The translations under genes and the position numbers were made by a program. Shown piece after piece: positions 1 to 6,492 of a stretch of DNA of 13,044 bases (position 1 is the first letter of the stretch; each line of letters starts with the position of its first letter). The stretch is from JBJKRW01 sp046704445. Lineage in GTDB: Bacteria > Patescibacteriota > Microgenomatia > UBA1406 > GWC2-37-13. The notes beneath the pieces are model-generated. The model saw only the letters and a program-made list of their open reading frames with translations, did no database searches and was not told where the DNA came from. The DNA is taken from NCBI GenBank assembly GCA_046704445.1, contig JBJKRW010000098.1, positions 1 to 13,044 of the forward strand, written 5' to 3'.

Positions 1-418
1 TTTCGGATGGCGCAATGGTAAAGACCGGAATGTCATGACGAAAGTAATCAACTCCCCAAAGAAGCACCCAATTATGCTCAGATTCTGCCACATTAAAGTA
101 CTTACCATCAAAGACAAATATCTGTGAGAATCTATTACAGTATTTGAAAGTAAATTGATTATTATTAGGCAGCTTCTTTAATTCTTCAATACAAATCCTC
201 CATATTTTCATATGGGAAACTCTGTATTTATTGGCCAGGCTTCGGAAAGATAATCCGTCTAAGTGATCGTAAAGGATCGATTTCTTATCGAGAAAATGAG
301 GATTAAATGAAAATGATTTATGACAACCGTTACAGAACAATCTAATTACTTTTCCACGATAACCGTAACGGATGATTCTTGAGGTGGTTAAACAAACCGG
401 GCATTTATATTTTTTCAT
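1..418 (-). CDS. IS256/IS1249-like transposase, 3' part outside window
   Basis: This is the first 139 codons of a transposase reading leftwards off the window, from the ATG at 418-416. Seen: an N-terminal zinc ribbon (C6-x2-C9 and C29-x2-C32), a helix-turn-helix-like stretch (about residues 56-80, SFRSLANKYRVS), then VFDGKYF with D104 and GVDYFRHDIPVF with D124/D129 followed by APSE (E139). A DG-K/I-Y strand followed by a hydrophobic strand and a trailing S-E is the pattern of MULE-like DDE transposases such as IS256/IS1249. D104 is the likely first catalytic Asp. The remaining catalytic residues and the 3' end lie beyond position 1, so it cannot be told whether the element is intact. The zinc ribbon plus HTH presumably binds the element's ends. 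Base composition is A+T-rich like the next gene, consistent with a mobile segment. The family call is fairly sure, the subfamily is not. Confidence 0.75.
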   Translation of the reverse strand, partial: MKKYKCPVCLTTSRIIRYGYRGKVIRLFCNGCHKSFSFNPHFLDKKSILYDHLDGLSFRSLANKYRVSHMKIWRICIEELKKLPNNNQFTFKYCNRFSQIFVFDGKYFNVAESEHNWVLLWGVDYFRHDIPVFTIAPSE

Positions 419-745
419 ATGCCCCATCTATACTCATTCCATGCGACCATTACAAGTAGAAGTTACTATTTTACCAACCGAATTTGATACGGTTCCAGCC
501 AGAAGCACTGTCCACAAAACGGCAGTTACAGTTTAGAAAAAGTTGTCGAAAAAATGAGTACTTGACAGAGTGATTGTGAAATAACTTTCACTATAAAAAT
601 TACTCACTTTATCAATCAAGGCAGGCCCGGAAGATAGTATTATAACCTCGTAAATTATAGGATTAAATGGTGCTGATGCGACACTTTTTGAACAAAAAAC
701 TTAGTTAATATTACTATATTTTTTATCCTCTGCTATTATTAAATT
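419..745. other. Intergenic region between transposase and membrane protein
   Basis: No coding region is supported in these 327 bp. It holds a nested dyad: an inner perfect inverted repeat GTGAAA-TAAC-TTTCAC (576-591) and an outer pair TGAGTA (555-560) / TACTCA (601-606), the latter within AAATGAGTA and TACTCACTTT. A smaller pair AACCG (476-480) / CGGTT (490-494) lies nearer the transposase. The left end of this stretch should contain the terminal repeat of the insertion sequence, but the other end of the element is outside the window, so no terminal inverted repeat or target-site duplication can be defined. The promoter of the next gene is at its right end. Confidence 0.5.
731..739 (+). promoter_or_regulatory. 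Extended -10 promoter, leaderless start of 746 gene
   Basis: TGC-TATTAT (TG at 731-732, hexamer at 734-739) ends 6 nt before the ATG at 746. Sigma70-type transcription starts about 6-8 nt after the -10 box, so the mRNA would begin at or next to the ATG. No Shine-Dalgarno is present. An alternative is TTGAAC (688-693), 18 nt, TACTAT (712-717), which would give a leader of about 22 nt. Confidence 0.45.
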
Positions 746-1609
746 ATGATTCTTCCAAAATGGGCAATAACCGTAACACCTTTTTCAAAAACCTTAGCTT
801 TGATTATGTTTATAAGCTTTCCAATAATGGGATTTCTGTTTGGAATGAAATATCAACTCATTAAATCAACAGAGACACAAATAGCAACACAAGAGGGAAC
901 GAATAAACAGCTTAATAATTCGGATAATAAAACCCAAGATAGATTTGCCTTAATGCAATTAAAAAGTTTCAAAGAAGAAGTTCTTCCAAAACTTGCATCT
1001 TTTTCAGCAGAGATCAAAAATGAAACAGTTCGCCGTGTTCAAAATACATCCACAGGTGCATGGTTGGTAGAAACAATGATAAAATCTCAGGACTATAAAC
1101 CTAATCTTAGTGAAACAAAATCTACAGTGGAATATAGAAATGAATATTTAGTGGAAGGAAATGAGTGGATTAAGTTGACAGAAAAGCCAGTTCTTTGTTA
1201 TATTGAAAAATCAAAAATAGAAATGTATCAAGACAATCTTTCTAAAGAATCGTCAAAAGAAGGTAGGTTGGTTTTATCAGGAATATGTAATGGAGGACAA
1301 TATTTTATTTCACTTTATAAATATCCATCAGGTGAAAAAATTAACTTCTCTGATTCTAATGGAATAATTCTTTCTAAAGTTATGAATATGTATTTACGCA
1401 CAGCAATTATAAATTCACAGGGAGACATTCCCTATTATTCTGATTTAGTTACTTATGGAAAAGAACCCTCTATTACGGTTGATTTTATCAAAGCCAATAG
1501 CTTTGAACCACCAACCGGCCCCGATACGCTTAATCAATCTTTAGGTAAGGCCCTATTTAGTATTAAGACAGGAAAACTTTTAGATGTTATTGATTATTCT
1601 TCATTTTAA
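746..1609 (+). CDS. Single-pass membrane-anchored protein of unknown function
   Basis: The protein has 287 residues. Seen: a hydrophobic segment at about residues 14-36 preceded by K5, so a signal anchor with the rest probably outside the membrane, then a polar Q/N/K-rich linker (about 40-70) and a globular-looking remainder with alternating strands. There is no signal-peptidase II lipobox and no recognisable catalytic motif. A GFLFGMKYQ type of juncture after the first helix is common in exported proteins of CPR bacteria (from memory of such proteins). The family is not recognised. The gene stands alone, between a transposase fragment and its own rho-independent terminator. Its codons are clearly richer in A/T than those of the genes from 1832 on, which suggests recent acquisition. 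The ATG at 746 is supported by the -10 box 6 nt upstream. Confidence 0.8.
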   Translation: MILPKWAITVTPFSKTLALIMFISFPIMGFLFGMKYQLIKSTETQIATQEGTNKQLNNSDNKTQDRFALMQLKSFKEEVLPKLASFSAEIKNETVRRVQNTSTGAWLVETMIKSQDYKPNLSETKSTVEYRNEYLVEGNEWIKLTEKPVLCYIEKSKIEMYQDNLSKESSKEGRLVLSGICNGGQYFISLYKYPSGEKINFSDSNGIILSKVMNMYLRTAIINSQGDIPYYSDLVTYGKEPSITVDFIKANSFEPPTGPDTLNQSLGKALFSIKTGKLLDVIDYSSF

Positions 1610-1613
1610 GTTA

Positions 1614-1646
1614 AGGTAATTGCACCTGAAATTACCTAGTTTTTTC
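1614..1646 (+). terminator. Rho-independent terminator after the 746 gene
   Basis: AGGTAATT (1614-1621) and AATTACCT (1630-1637) form an 8-bp perfect stem with an 8-nt loop. It is followed at once by AG and a T-tract (1640-1645). It begins 4 nt after the TAA stop codon. The stem is weak in G+C but the geometry is classical. Confidence 0.75.
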
Positions 1647-1785
1647 TTCACACCCTTTATCCTGAATAACCGAAATATAAGGCAAATCTGTTGATTCACC
1701 AAGAAAGTCAAGATAAATTTTTTTATGGAATAGTTATTGGCCTTTCACAACGGCTTATACATTAAAAATATCTTTATAAGATTAT

Positions 1786-1794
1786 TGATATAAT
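1786..1794 (+). promoter_or_regulatory. Extended -10 promoter for the 1832 protease gene
   Basis: TGA-TATAAT (1786-1794) is a perfect extended -10. No convincing -35 lies 16-18 nt upstream. The expected start near 1801 gives a leader of about 31 nt before the GTG at 1832. The leader contains no Shine-Dalgarno. Confidence 0.55.
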
Positions 1795-1831
1795 GAAATA
1801 ACGTATATTGTTTATTTCGTAATAAAGTACT

Positions 1832-3289
1832 GTGATCCTATATAACGCCCGCGTAAAAAAAAATTTAAAGATACGTGTTCGTGTATATATTCTTATTGCG
1901 TTTCTTCTGATTGCCGTATTTGTTCAAATTCTTATTTCCCAAACTATAAATTCGAGAAGTACCCAGATGGGTTCAAAAGCGGATACGGTCTCTTCGACGC
2001 CCACTCCGACTTCTACCCTCGAGGTAGATTTGAAAATCAGACTTCAGGGGATCACCAAACAGCCGGCAGAAACCATAAACAGTGTCCCTCTTACCGTCAC
2101 CTTGCTTACTTTGGATTCGGTGTTTATCAGCTCGCAGACTGCGGAAATGAAGGCGGACAACCAGGGAATTTTTTCCGGCACTGTTTCTTTTCATGAACAG
2201 CCGGGAAATTATTACCTTGGAGTAAAGGGACCGAAATATCTCCAGACAATTTTCACCTGTCCGAATCCCGTATCATCCGACAAGACCAAATATTCATGCG
2301 GAAATCCGGCAAATGATATTTCCATGCTCGGGATCGAATTAAAGTCGGGGACAAATATGCTTGATTTTTCCCACGCGTATCTTATGGCAGGGGATCTGCA
2401 ACCGCAGGACGGCGTCTTGAACGCAAACGATCTTTCTCTCATCAGAAATAATTTCGGAAATACGGATCCCTCAATTCTTTCCAGGACGGATTTGAATCTT
2501 GACGGAAAAATTGATACCCAAGACTGGTCCCTGGCGCTCTACACTCTTTCGGTTACGAATTCGGACGATCAGTATACGGTATCTGAGATCACGCCCACAC
2601 CCTCGCCTACGGCGGAAGACACGCCGACAACAACTCCGGTACCGACCGTTACCCCTTCGTACACAATCCAAAACGATACGTCAACCCACAGATATTCCAC
2701 TAACGGCTGCATTGTCGACTATAGTCAGGCCACGGACTTGGAACAGGCTGCCGAACGAATCGTCCGGTTATGTCAGGACAGTTACGGAAAAATCGCGCAG
2801 AAACTAAAGCATCAGGACGTAAAACTGCCTATCACCTTCATTCTGAATGCTACTCAGGCGAAATCGTTACCCGGTGTCACGTCGGGATCTGTCATAAATC
2901 TCAGTGCGGAATTTTTCAGGACTCAAACAGATCCCTGGGGAGTGGCAATACATGAATTAACCCATGCGGTCCAGAATTATCCGAACGGCGGGGTATTCTG
3001 GATCAACGAAGGAATTGCCGACTACATCAGATACTGGATGGGGTACCAGGCGGGAAGCAGTTATGCGCATTGTCCTCCGGGAACTACGTATGCATCGGGA
3101 TACTGGTGTAGCGCGGCATTCTTGCAGTTTGTCGAAAAAAACTACGACCAGAATATTCTGCCTCAACTCGACGCGGTTTTGAGCACCGGCACCTATGCGG
3201 ATTCTATATTCACGCAGGAAACCGGCAAAGATCTCTCTTCCTTGTGGAATGACTGCCTCGGGTATGACTGTAAAAACGGATCTCCGTAA
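1832..3289 (+). CDS. Exported dockerin-like / basic secretory protein (BSP) family metalloprotease
   Basis: The protein has 485 residues. In order: a basic N-terminus and signal anchor (hydrophobic about 18-38); a Pro/Thr-rich linker (about 55-63); a beta-rich domain (about 65-180) of the kind that precedes dockerin repeats in CPR exported proteins, ending SGTNMLDFSHAYLMAGDL; a dockerin type I-like pair of Ca-binding loops (GDLQPQDGVLNANDLSLI from G187, then DLNLDGKIDTQDWSL); a second Pro/Thr linker (about 250-275); and a C-terminal BSP-like peptidase domain (about 285-480). The last has the zincin motif H374-E-L-T-H378-A-V-Q and N-E393-G-I-A-D-Y, so H374 and H378 should bind zinc, E375 acts as the base, and E393 is a candidate third ligand. 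The ending (FLQFV... DSIFTQETGKDLSSLW) also fits BSP. The likely role is extracellular peptidase. The GTG at 1832 is the first possible start: an in-frame TAA lies at 1823, and no other start precedes the membrane segment. Confidence 0.85.
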   Translation: MILYNARVKKNLKIRVRVYILIAFLLIAVFVQILISQTINSRSTQMGSKADTVSSTPTPTSTLEVDLKIRLQGITKQPAETINSVPLTVTLLTLDSVFISSQTAEMKADNQGIFSGTVSFHEQPGNYYLGVKGPKYLQTIFTCPNPVSSDKTKYSCGNPANDISMLGIELKSGTNMLDFSHAYLMAGDLQPQDGVLNANDLSLIRNNFGNTDPSILSRTDLNLDGKIDTQDWSLALYTLSVTNSDDQYTVSEITPTPSPTAEDTPTTTPVPTVTPSYTIQNDTSTHRYSTNGCIVDYSQATDLEQAAERIVRLCQDSYGKIAQKLKHQDVKLPITFILNATQAKSLPGVTSGSVINLSAEFFRTQTDPWGVAIHELTHAVQNYPNGGVFWINEGIADYIRYWMGYQAGSSYAHCPPGTTYASGYWCSAAFLQFVEKNYDQNILPQLDAVLSTGTYADSIFTQETGKDLSSLWNDCLGYDCKNGSP

Positions 3290-3311
3290 ACTATCCATTC
3301 AGAAAATAGTT

Positions 3312-3320
3312 TGGTATAAT
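3312..3320 (+). promoter_or_regulatory. Extended -10 promoter, leaderless start of 3326 gene
   Basis: TGG-TATAAT (3312-3320) ends 5 nt before the ATG at 3326, so transcription would begin at or one or two bases past the A of the start codon. It lies in the 36-bp gap after the protease gene. No -35 box is seen. Confidence 0.65.
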
Positions 3321-3325
3321 GATCT

Positions 3326-3901
3326 ATGGAAGCACCGCCCCTATTATATTTACCGCGTTTTCCTGATAATTCAGCACAACGATTTTCTTATCCAGACCTC
3401 ATTGAGGCGCAGGATATTCCTCCTTCATTGCAGGAACCGGCAGTCGGCAACTTTTCGGTGCTTGAAACCGCCATACGAGGTCAAGGCGCAGGAATCCCGC
3501 GAAATATGAACGTGGCCGAGTTCCTCACACACATGGCTGTGGCCACTGCACAAATGATGAGGCAGGAAAATGGTTTGCGCGCCGATACTCCGGAGAGAGT
3601 ATATATGATACTTATGAAAAACTTTTATCAACAAATTCCGCTATTGTCGAATACTCAACTGGTAAGGGTGGGGTTTGCCATGGTGTTCCCCGATCAAACT
3701 CTATTTACCGGTTCTGTCCATACTCAGCACGTATTGCCGAGATATGAAGGATTACAGGGTATTCCGTATTGCATAACATCCACGCCTGCCTCGCAGATAG
3801 ATTACTGGGACGGAACACTATATCATAAAGACACTAATGAATTCACCGACGCGGGACAACGCATGGTTCGGTTCGCGGCAGAAAATCTTTCAAGAAGATA
3901 A
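3326..3901 (+). CDS. Soluble protein of unknown function, 191 aa
   Basis: The family is not recognised. Seen: no signal peptide and no membrane segment. A Pro-rich N-terminal third (about 1-45) looks poorly ordered. A helical part follows (about 60-105, including NVAEFLTHMAVATAQMMRQE), then a mixed region with hydrophobic strands (LVRVGFAMVF, about 117-126) and aromatic-rich loops (QIDYWDGTLYH). The C-terminus is basic (SRR). There is no obvious metal-binding or nucleotide-binding motif. The protein is probably cytoplasmic. The gene is followed by the cyclophilin gene with its own promoter, so co-function with its neighbours is not shown. The start is fixed by a perfect extended -10 box 5 nt upstream. 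Confidence 0.75.
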   Translation: MEAPPLLYLPRFPDNSAQRFSYPDLIEAQDIPPSLQEPAVGNFSVLETAIRGQGAGIPRNMNVAEFLTHMAVATAQMMRQENGLRADTPERVYMILMKNFYQQIPLLSNTQLVRVGFAMVFPDQTLFTGSVHTQHVLPRYEGLQGIPYCITSTPASQIDYWDGTLYHKDTNEFTDAGQRMVRFAAENLSRR

Positions 3902-3908
3902 AAATGCC

Positions 3909-3936
3909 TTGAAAAAAACTCCCGATCCCCTATAAT
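3909..3936 (+). promoter_or_regulatory. -35/-10 promoter for the cyclophilin gene
   Basis: TTGAAA (3909-3914), a 16-nt spacer and TATAAT (3931-3936) form a good sigma70-type promoter. The first ATG in the frame (3935) lies inside the -10 box and would be upstream of the RNA start, so translation should begin at 3953, with a leader of about 8-10 nt. Confidence 0.65.
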
Positions 3937-3952
3937 GAACTGTACGATTCAT

Positions 3953-4603
3953 ATGAAACTAAACCAGATCATTATCAGTTTGGCAAGTGTACTGATTGTC
4001 GGATTGGTGCTGGTTTTTCTCATGAAAGCCACACAACAATCTGATCAGGCTCCCGCTCAATCGCAGGAACCCGTCACGACACCTGCAGTGCAAACCAATC
4101 AACCGCCCGCCATGCAGATCGACAAAAACAAACGATACACCGCAACGCTTCACACGGATAAAGGAGACATTACCGTCCAGTTGACCGCAGACAAAACACC
4201 GATAACGGTTAACAACTTTGTGGTGCTTTCAAAAAAAGGTTTTTATGACAACACAATCTTTCACAGGGTTATAAAAAATTTCATGATTCAGGGAGGGGAT
4301 CCGAACGGTAACGGGACCGGAGGTCCGGGATACCGCTTCAACGACGAACCGTTTACCGGAGACTATGTCAGAGGAACCGTTGCCATGGCCAACTCCGGAC
4401 CGAATACCAACGGTTCGCAGTTTTTTATCATGCAGGAAGCAAATCCGTTGCCAAAAAATTATGTCATTTTCGGTCATGTTACCGCAGGCATGAATACGGT
4501 GGACGCGATTGCCGACGCCCCGGTCCAGGCAAATTCCAGCGGGGAAATGTCTTCCCCGGTAAATCCGGTAAAAATTCTTTCCGTAGATATTTCCGCGCAA
4601 TAA
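3953..4603 (+). CDS. Membrane-anchored cyclophilin-type peptidyl-prolyl cis-trans isomerase
   Basis: The protein has 216 residues from the chosen start. It catalyses cis-trans isomerisation of X-Pro bonds. Seen: an N-terminal signal anchor (about residues 5-24), a Pro/Gln-rich linker (about 28-56), then one cyclophilin domain (about 60-214). Family hallmarks are F103-H-R105-V-I, F110-M-I-Q113-G-G-D-P, GTGGPGY (121-127), the strand RGTVAMAN and GSQFFIM (154-160). R105, F110, Q113 and F158 are the expected active-site and pocket residues. The anchor puts the enzyme on the outer face of the membrane, where it may help fold exported proteins such as the protease two genes upstream (inference). 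An ATG 18 nt upstream (3935) is rejected because it overlaps the -10 box. The gene is convergent with the PadR gene, 15 bp apart, with no clear terminator between them. Confidence 0.93.
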   Translation: MKLNQIIISLASVLIVGLVLVFLMKATQQSDQAPAQSQEPVTTPAVQTNQPPAMQIDKNKRYTATLHTDKGDITVQLTADKTPITVNNFVVLSKKGFYDNTIFHRVIKNFMIQGGDPNGNGTGGPGYRFNDEPFTGDYVRGTVAMANSGPNTNGSQFFIMQEANPLPKNYVIFGHVTAGMNTVDAIADAPVQANSSGEMSSPVNPVKILSVDISAQ

Positions 4604-4618
4604 TAAAGAAGTCTATGC

Positions 4619-4960
4619 TTATACGCTGCTTCTGTAGTTCTTGATCAAAGCCTGTACGATCTTATTTTGTTTCTCCAACTCGAGAATCCAGGTTTCCAAA
4701 AGCTCTTTACCCTTGGGACTTAACGAATATACCGTTTTGTTTGGTCCTTTAGGGCTTTTCATACGGGTTTTGAGAATATGTCCTGTTTTTGCAAGCCTGT
4801 TGAGCCCCCTGTACAGATTCCCGATATTTACGCTGCACTTACAATAATTCCTGAGATCCTGAAAAAGTTCATATCCGTAACTGGATTTTTTCAACAATAA
4901 AAATAATATGCAGGGTTCAAAAAAATTTTCTATCACCACCTGGGAGCAAAATTTCCTCAT
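4619..4960 (-). CDS. PadR-family winged-helix transcriptional regulator
   Basis: The protein has 113 residues from the ATG at 4960-4958. Seen: a compact winged helix-turn-helix (about residues 15-90) with the PadR pattern. This is helix 1 ILFLLLKKSSYGYELFQDL, recognition region VNIGNLYRGLNRLAKTGHI, then wing KGPNKTVYSLSPKGKELLETW. A short C-terminal helix (about 88-108) would form the dimer coiled coil. PadR proteins are mostly ligand- or stress-responsive repressors that control a neighbouring gene, often themselves too. The gene is divergent from the GT-C gene across 63 bp, so that gene is the obvious candidate target (inference). A longer reading from the TTG at 4999 is rejected: that TTG is the first three bases of the gene's own -35 box. 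Confidence 0.88.
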   Translation of the reverse strand: MRKFCSQVVIENFFEPCILFLLLKKSSYGYELFQDLRNYCKCSVNIGNLYRGLNRLAKTGHILKTRMKSPKGPNKTVYSLSPKGKELLETWILELEKQNKIVQALIKNYRSSV

Positions 4961-4961
4961 A

Positions 4962-4982
4962 CTATATGCTACTTTAATATAG
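4962..4982. repeat. Dyad CTATAT-N9-ATATAG flanking the padR -10 box
   Basis: CTATAT (4962-4967) and ATATAG (4977-4982) form a perfect 6-bp inverted repeat with a 9-nt centre that contains the padR -10 box. Its position and spacing suit a dimeric winged-helix repressor, so it is a candidate autoregulatory operator. The A+T-rich half sites could also arise by chance. Confidence 0.35.
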
Positions 4983-4999
4983 ATAGGGGAGAAAGTCAA
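4971..4999 (-). promoter_or_regulatory. -35/-10 promoter for the PadR gene
   Basis: Read on the minus strand: TTGACT (4999-4994), a 17-nt spacer, TAAAGT (4976-4971), then 10 nt to the ATG at 4960. This gives an RNA leader of only a few nucleotides, with no Shine-Dalgarno. Confidence 0.6.
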
Positions 5000-5008
5000 G
5001 TTTTGTTT

Positions 5009-5017
5009 TGATAGAAT
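5009..5017 (+). promoter_or_regulatory. Extended -10 promoter, leaderless start of GT-C gene
   Basis: TGA-TAGAAT (TG 5009-5010, hexamer 5012-5017) ends 6 nt before the ATG at 5024, so the RNA should begin at the start codon. It lies in the region shared with the divergent padR promoter. Confidence 0.6.
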
Positions 5018-5023
5018 AACGTT

Positions 5024-6481
5024 ATGTGGTTCGTCAAAAAAAACGGTCTTTTACTTCTCATCGTCATCCTGTTTCCGTTTCTTTTCTATTTTCATACCAG
5101 AGGCATGATCGCCCATGACGGCGGATATATTCTGAATTCCGCCATGAGGATTCTCCGCGGCGAACATATTTATCGCGATTTTGATTTTGTATATACTCCC
5201 CTCTCTGTTTTTTTGACTTCCGGTATATTCGTGTTATTCGGCCAAAGCATTCTCACCGAACGGTTACTTTCGCTTCTCTTGTCAATTCTGGCGATTATCA
5301 CTATCTCAAAACTCTGCGAACGGCTTAAGTGCCGATTTCGTGAACAACTGCTTGTAATCCTTATATATCTTTCATGGGGTCCCACTCATATTAACTTTAT
5401 ATCGCCGGTTATCCTGTCGCTTGTCTTCGGATTGGCCACGGTATTATACCTGACGGAATTTATTCACAGCCCGAAACCCGCTTTCCTCATATGGGCGGGG
5501 GCTCTGGCAGGAATGACGCTTCTGACCAAACAAAACTTCGGAACGGTTCTTTTGCTTGTCTTTGCTGTCTGTCTGGCAACCCACAAATCAATGCGCTCCC
5601 TTAAATCCGTATTGTCTTTCTTTACCGGCTATGTGCTGCCCATATTCTTTATTTCGGCCTATCTGATTTATACCGGCTCTTTTTGGGGATTTCTGCACAA
5701 TATGTATTTTTATATGTTTCAAAAGATTGCGGGTTCCGGCGCATTAACCACTTCGTTATTTTATATTCACGGACCGAAAGATATTCCGAAAACTTTGTTA
5801 TATTGCCTTCCTTTCCTGCTTTCCGTTGTTGCGTTTACTATACTGTGGTCTAAAAAACGCATGAAGGACGCATATCTCGTTGCGTTCCCGTTCATTTATT
5901 ATCTTGTGAGCATAAGGCCTGAAACGGATTTTGTGCATCTGGCTCCTGCACTTGCACTCACAGGAATACCGCTTTGTATTCTCACGGGAAATAAATCAAC
6001 CTCTTTTCTTCGTATGACGGGCATTATAATCTCGGCTGTCCTGATAATCCTGGGTGTATACAGCGCCTTGTTCATGGGATATTACCGATGGGAAACGCCC
6101 ATTATAAGAGATTCGGTTTTTATGAACAATCCGCGAATACTAATCTGGACACACCCGCAACAGGAGGAATTTTTGCACAATCTAAATAAAGTTGTCAACG
6201 CAAATTCAAAACATAACGATTATATATTTATAAATGATAACGCGCCGCTTTTATACTTCGTCACCAACCGAATGAACGCCACAAAATATGATTTTATCGT
6301 TCCCTATTTCAATTCCGATAAAGAACAGTCCCCTATTGTTGCCCAGTTGCAGAAGCACAGGGCAAAAGTTGTTCTTCTTGTCAGATCATCGGAACATGAT
6401 AATACGTTAATCAACCGTTATATTCTGTCAAACTATCACAAGGTAAAACAGTTGGGTAAATACGATATCTATCTGCTCTGA
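5024..6481 (+). CDS. GT-C fold membrane glycosyltransferase (PMT/ArnT-like)
   Basis: The protein has 485 residues. Such enzymes move a sugar from a polyprenyl-phosphate donor to an acceptor on the outer side of the membrane. Seen: a first transmembrane helix (about 8-24), then an extracytoplasmic loop with H31-D32-G-G-Y and G46-EHIYRD52-F-D54-FVYTPLS. Loop aspartates after TM1 and a G-x-x-x-Y-x-D...P-L pattern are typical of the GT39/GT83-like GT-C superfamily, where the first Asp is catalytic. About ten further hydrophobic helices follow to about residue 350, then a soluble C-terminal domain of about 120 residues (LHNLNKVV... to YDIYLL). The donor and acceptor cannot be told from sequence. 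Candidate roles are surface glycan assembly or protein O-glycosylation. It is divergent from the padR gene and convergent with the six-hairpin gene, 11 bp apart. Confidence 0.82.
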   Translation: MWFVKKNGLLLLIVILFPFLFYFHTRGMIAHDGGYILNSAMRILRGEHIYRDFDFVYTPLSVFLTSGIFVLFGQSILTERLLSLLLSILAIITISKLCERLKCRFREQLLVILIYLSWGPTHINFISPVILSLVFGLATVLYLTEFIHSPKPAFLIWAGALAGMTLLTKQNFGTVLLLVFAVCLATHKSMRSLKSVLSFFTGYVLPIFFISAYLIYTGSFWGFLHNMYFYMFQKIAGSGALTTSLFYIHGPKDIPKTLLYCLPFLLSVVAFTILWSKKRMKDAYLVAFPFIYYLVSIRPETDFVHLAPALALTGIPLCILTGNKSTSFLRMTGIIISAVLIILGVYSALFMGYYRWETPIIRDSVFMNNPRILIWTHPQQEEFLHNLNKVVNANSKHNDYIFINDNAPLLYFVTNRMNATKYDFIVPYFNSDKEQSPIVAQLQKHRAKVVLLVRSSEHDNTLINRYILSNYHKVKQLGKYDIYLL

Positions 6482-6492
6482 TCATCAGAAGA

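Noticed and set aside
486..505. GGTTCCAGCC resembling a tRNA T-arm
   Set aside because: No acceptor, D or anticodon stem can be built around it.
562..597. TTGACA followed by TATAAA as a promoter
   Set aside because: The spacing is 24 nt, too long for a sigma70-type promoter. No hexamer near 17 nt fits.
3276..3287. ACGGATCTCCGT inverted repeat at the end of the protease gene
   Set aside because: The loop of 2 nt is too tight for a terminator hairpin, no T-tract follows, and it lies inside codons.
3935..3952. Upstream ATG giving a 6-residue longer cyclophilin (MNCTIH...)
   Set aside because: That ATG overlaps the TATAAT box of a good TTGAAA-16-TATAAT promoter, so it would lie upstream of the RNA start. 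The ATG at 3953 gives a normal signal anchor.
4961..4999. TTG-started longer PadR protein (MTFSPIYIK...)
   Set aside because: The TTG and following bases are the -35 box (TTGACT) of the gene's own promoter, and the extra residues do not belong to the PadR fold.
6482..6492. Bidirectional terminator between the convergent GT-C and six-hairpin genes
   Set aside because: The 11-bp gap has no inverted repeat and no T-tract on either strand.
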